A DNA stretch of 64,000 bases, from contig NC_092339.1 in NCBI RefSeq assembly GCF_046630445.1, positions 81,635,501 through 81,699,500 on the forward strand, written 5' to 3'. Position numbers and translations under genes: made by a program. How positions within the stretch are numbered: the stretch's first letter is position 1; each line of letters opens with the position of its first letter. Under the pieces are notes generated by a model. It did no database searches and had not been told where the DNA came from. It saw only the letters and a program-made list of their open reading frames with translations. This DNA comes from Rutidosis leptorrhynchoides (Eukaryota > Streptophyta > Magnoliopsida > Asterales > Asteraceae). Positions 59,641 to 64,000 of this stretch are shown one piece after another.

Positions 59641-62600
59641 AACAGATAAATGTAAATCTTCCTTTCATTGATGTGATTTCAGGAATGCCTAGATATGCTA
59701 AATTCTTGAAAGATCTAATCTCAAATAGAAAGAAAATGGAAGAACTCTCGGCTGTTACTATGAATGCTAATTGTTCAGCAGTGCTGTTGAATAAGATACC
59801 AGAAAAATTATCTGATCCAGGAAGTTTCACAATTCCATGTTTTCTGGGTAGTCTTAGTTCAATAGAAGCATTGGCAGACTTAGGTGCTAGTATAAATCTA
59901 ATGCCGTATTCACTATACACTAAACTAGACCTTGGAGAATTGAAACCAACCAGAATAAGCATACAACTAGCCGATAGATCAATAAAATATCCTAGAGGGA
60001 TAATGGAGAGCATGCTAGTTAAAGTTGGTACTTTAGTATTTCCAGTAGATTTTGTTGTTTTGGACATGGAAGAAGATTCTCAAGTTCCTCTCATATTAGG
60101 AAGACCATTCTTAAATACGGCTAAAGCAATGATAGACGTGTTCGGTAAGAAACTGACCCTAAGTATAGAGGACGAGAGTGTTACCTTTTCAGTTGATAGA
60201 GCAATGCAACAACCGCAATCTGCAGATGATACATATTATTATATTCAAACTATAGATGCACATGCAGAATTATTAGAAGAATTTCCAGAATTACAAGGAA
60301 CAGGAGAATGTTCTTTAGGAGAAGGTAATGAACCAATTGATGAAGCTGAAATGTTAGCTACACTTATAGCTAATGGATATGAACCAACAACAGAAGAAAT
60401 TCAAATGCTAAAAGAAGAAGACAAATATCGATATAAATCATCGATAGAAGAACCTCCGAAATTAGAGTTAAAGCCACTTCCAAACCATTTGGAATACGCT
60501 TATTTACATGGTGAATCTGAATTACCTGTAATAATATCATCTTCTCTTACTGAAAATGAGAAATCACAACTCATTTCTGTGTTGAAAGCTCATAAACCAG
60601 CCATTGCATGGAAGATTCATGATATTAAAGGAATAAGTCCTTCGTATTGCACACATAAAATCCTTATGGAAGAAGGTCATAAAACGTATGTGCAACGCCA
60701 ACGAAGACTAAATCCTAATATGCAAGATGTAGTTAAGAAAGAGATTATTAAACTGCTAGACGCAGGTCTAATTTATCCAATCTCTGATAGTCCATGGGTA
60801 AGCCCAGTTCAATGCGTACCTAAGAAGGGTGGCATGACTGTCATTACAAATGAGAAAAATGAGCTTATTCCTACTAGAACTGTAACAGGATGACGTGTGT
60901 GTATTGATTATAGAAAATTAAATGATGCCACCAGAAAAGATCACTTTCCCTTACCTTTCATAGATCAAATGTTGGAAAGATTAGCCGAAAATAGTTACTA
61001 TTGTTTTCTAGATGGATTTTCCGGATATTTTCAAATTCCAATAGCACCCGAAGATCAAGAGAAAACCACATTCACGTGCCCTTATGGTACTTTTGCTTAC
61101 AAACGCATGCCATTTGGACTTTGTAACGCCCCAGCAACCTTTCAAAGGTGTATGATGGCGATTTTTCACGACATGATAGAAGAATGCATGGAAGTTTTTA
61201 TGGATGACTTTTCAGTCTTCGGTGATACATTTGAATCATGTCTAGTTAATCTGGAACGAATGCTTATTAGATGCGAACAATCAAATCTAGTTCTTAATTG
61301 GGAGAAATGCCATTTCATGGTTAAAGAAGGCATCGTTCTTGGACATAAAATTTCAAAAGAAGGAATTGAAGTGGATAGAGCTAAAGTAGATGTAATTGCT
61401 AAACTTCCACATCCCACCAATGTTAGAGGAGTTAGGAGTTTTCTAGGGCATGCCGGTTTTTACCGACGTTTCATAAAAGATTTTTCTAAAATTGCCACTC
61501 CTATGAATAAACTCCTAGAAAAGGATGCTCCATTCATCTTTTCAGATGAGTGTATCAAATCTTTTAATATTCTTAAAGAAAAACTAACTAATGCGCCGGT
61601 CATGATAACACCAAATTGGAATCTACCATTTGAACTAATGTGCGATGCAAGTGATTTTGCAATGGGAGCCGTTTTAGGACAAAGGATTGAAAAATGATTT
61701 CAACCTATATATTATGCTAGTAAAACGTTACAAGGAGCACAAACGAACTATACAACTACTGAAAAAGAACTCCTTGCTATTGTCTTTGCTTTTGACAAAT
61801 TTCGATCATATCTCGTTCTAGCAAAAACGGTGGTCTATACCGACCATTATGCTCTTAGATACCTATTTTCGAAACAAGATGCTAAACCAAGATTAATCCG
61901 TTGGATCTTACTCTTACAAGAGTTTGATATTGAAATCCGAGATAAAAGAGGAGCAGAAAATCTCGCCGCTGATCATCTTTCTCGTCTTGAAAATCCCGAA
62001 TTAGAAGTTCTGAATGAATCGGCCATACAAGACAACTTTCCTGATGAATATCTATTGAAGATAGATTACAAAGAAATTCCATGGTTTGCAGACTATGCAA
62101 ACTACTTAGTTTGTGGATTCCTTGAAAAAGGATTATCGTACCAAAAACGAAAGAAATTCTTCAGTGATATAAAACACTATTTCTGGGAAGATCCACATTT
62201 GTTTAAAAGTTGTCCAGATGGAATAATACGCCGATGTGTATTTGGAAATGAAGCAAGTAAAATATTAAACCATTGTCACACAGGACCAACAGGAGGGCAT
62301 TATGGGCCTCAACTAACAGCAAGAAAAGTTTATGATGCTGGATTCTATTGGCCTACAATTTACAAAGACGCACACCTTCTTTGCAAATCCTGTGATGCTT
62401 GTCAAAGGGCCGAAAAAATAAGTCAACGTGATGAAATGCCACAAAATGTCATCCAAGTATGTGAAGTATTTGACATTTGGGGTATTGACTTTATGGGTCC
62501 ATTTCCAAAATCTCATAATAATCTATATATACTCGTAGCCATTGATTATGTATCTAAATGGGCGGAAGCACAAGCTCTCCCAACTAACGATGCACGAGTT

Positions 62601-63371
62601 GTAGTCAACTTTTTAAAACGTCTTTTTGCAAGGTTTGGAACACCGAAAGCTTTAATAAGTGATCGGGGTACTCATTTATGTAATAATCAACTTGAGAAAG
62701 TTCTTAAAAGATATGGAGTAACTCATAAAATCTCCACCGTATATCATCCACAAACAAGTGGACAAGTTGAAAATACCAACCGAGCTTTAAAACGTATTCT
62801 AGAGAAAACCGTAGGATCAAATCCGAAGGAATGGTCCATTAAATTGGAGGATGCACTCTGGGCTTTTAGAACAGCCTACAAAACTCCAATTGGAACCACA
62901 CCTTTTAGACTTGTTTATGGAAAAGCATGTCATCTTCCAGTAGAAATTGAACACAAAGCGTTTTGGGCTTTGAAGACATGTAATCTTGATTTACATGAAG
63001 CCGGACGTCTACGATTAAGTCAACTAAACGAATTAGAAGAATTAAGGCATGAAGCATACGAAAATTCGTTAATCTATAAAGAAAGAACGAAGAAATGGCA
63101 TGATAAAAGAATCAGAAGTTCAAAAGAATTTAAAGAAGGAGACAGAGTTCTTCTTTTCAATTCACGATTCAAGCTATTTCCTGGAAAATTGAAATCAAGA
63201 TGGTCTGGACCATTCATAGTCAAAAGAGTTTTCCCATACGGAACGATAGAATTAATAAATTCAAAAGGGATTGAATTTAAAGTTAATGGTCACAGAGTTA
63301 AACATTACATACATGGTCCGATGGAAGTCGACAACGAAGTTAATCACAATTTTAACACCACAGCTAACTAA
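59641..63371 (+). CDS. Athila protease, RT, RNase H and integrase region (fossil)
   Basis: Protease ([24 protein letters not shown]) near 59870-60110; reverse transcriptase ([41 protein letters not shown]) about 60700-61400; RNase H ([30 protein letters not shown]); integrase with zinc region ([12 protein letters not shown]) and core ([32 protein letters not shown]); C-terminal phrase [12 protein letters not shown]. Sequence phrases are Athila-like. A few breaks. Confidence 0.92.
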
Positions 63372-63542
63372 GTGTGGGGAGAATCAAGTCTTTAAAGGAT
63401 AATATGTATTTCTGTTAGAGTTAGATTGTCTGTTTTCGTGTAGTTCTCGAAAATGGAACCCGAATGGTCTTTCCCTAGCAGACCCTAAAGAACTAGTCTT
63501 CTCCCCCCATTCTGAATTTTTATTTTTTTAGGTTTTTACAAA
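63372..63542 (+). other. Spacer after Athila pol
   Basis: Starts with the phrase AAGTGTGGGGAGA and matches in reverse the stretch at about 37130-37268 in the minus-strand Athila. Confidence 0.6.
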
Positions 63543-63959
63543 ATGGAGACTGTCTGTGAACTAAACCATGGTCTAATGCTACACGCTTTGATCACTAAAC
63601 GTAATAATGACATACTACCGAGTGAACTAGTATCAGTAATCAGAGAAAGAATGGACGGAGTTAGAAAAGAATCCAGATGCGAAGATAATAAGTTACAATT
63701 TGGTAAAGGAAAATCAAAATCCGCAGCGAAAAGAAGAGCACGACACCTAGAAAGATGTCACAAATGCGGAAAATGGTCACATGGAGGTAAATGTTCAAAT
63801 AATCAAACCTATTCAAACACCGAATTTGTTACTTTATGCAGAGACGGACCGTTCATATGTTTAGAAGAAAAGACACTAAATGCTCGAGGTTACGCCTATG
63901 TAGCCATGGAAAACCAATTAAACCGACTATCTTATGAATGGGATAGATCATATAACTAA
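63543..63959 (+). CDS. Zinc-knuckle ORF after Athila pol
   Basis: 138 residues, starting METVCELNHGLMLHALITKR, with a basic stretch (KGKSKSAAKRRARHLER) leading into CHKCGKWSHGGKC. The spacing CX2CX4HX3C is one residue shorter than the retroviral CX2CX4HX4C knuckle. No membrane segment or signal peptide, so it does not resemble an envelope. It occupies the place where some Athila elements carry an env-like ORF. Function unknown; nucleic-acid binding is plausible. Confidence 0.6.
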   Translation: METVCELNHGLMLHALITKRNNDILPSELVSVIRERMDGVRKESRCEDNKLQFGKGKSKSAAKRRARHLERCHKCGKWSHGGKCSNNQTYSNTEFVTLCRDGPFICLEEKTLNARGYAYVAMENQLNRLSYEWDRSYN

Positions 63960-64000
63960 GAAATCTATTTCACAGGTATGTTTGTACAGTTTTTATTTTA

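Larger units (their letters stand above)
53782..64000 (+). mobile_element. Athila-type Gypsy retrotransposon, plus strand (fossil, continues past window)
   Basis: Parts: 5' LTR 53782-55787, primer-binding site 55799-55816, leader, gag from 57382, protease, reverse transcriptase, RNase H and integrase to 63371, and an additional zinc-knuckle ORF 63543-63959. The 3' end is outside the window. It inserted into the 5' LTR of the Tekay-type element, so it is younger than roughly half a million years. A MITE interrupts its gag region; beyond that there are about three breaks. Confidence 0.92.

Overview
The window looks like nuclear DNA from a flowering plant. It holds spliced genes with canonical GT..AG introns, AT-rich intergenic DNA, and stacked plant LTR retrotransposons (Copia, Tekay-type chromovirus, Athila). 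The retroelement types and two host gene families feel like the daisy family (Asteraceae), but that placement is from memory and is only an inference.

Layout. Bases 1-3500 are intergenic: a 3' stub of a LINE, a 56-bp minisatellite and AT-rich filler. A complete 14-exon host gene (3509-9208, +) encodes a 466-residue multi-pass membrane protein ending in a C3HC4 RING finger. Facing it is a complete 12-exon host gene (10638-13902, -) for a 547-residue nuclear protein with a four-CXXC zinc finger (CDCA7 type), an acidic repeat tract and a DDT domain. Just upstream of that gene lie two (TA)n microsatellites around a 702-bp long-TIR element with telomere-like repeats in its middle, then Helitron-type 3' ends with a 44-bp minisatellite. 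A badly decayed Copia follows at 15887-19187.

From 19188 to the window end the DNA is a nest of LTR retrotransposons. The oldest layer is a minus-strand Athila (19188-41404, continuing outside the window) with gag and protease regions only. A young minus-strand Copia (21940-36074, GTGAT target duplication, 242-bp LTRs differing at about 2 sites) sits in its 3' part. A minus-strand Tekay-type chromovirus (from 41405) sits in its 5' LTR. A plus-strand Athila (53782 to past 64000) sits in the 5' LTR of that chromovirus. A 383-bp PIF/Harbinger-like MITE sits in the gag region of the plus-strand Athila.

Most notable are two observations. First, the Tekay-type element carries two extra sense-strand ORFs between primer-binding site and gag, one an intact F-box protein resembling a host family. 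Second, both Athila copies carry a pair of palindromes about 32 bp apart, 29-30 bp upstream of the LTR TATA box and again in the leader; the spacing is kept while the palindrome sequence is entirely different between the two copies. The young Copia also shows dense TCGGTA/TACCGA motifs in its noncoding DNA and a large extra coding region after pol.

All retroelements appear broken in their pol regions. They are treated here as fossils.
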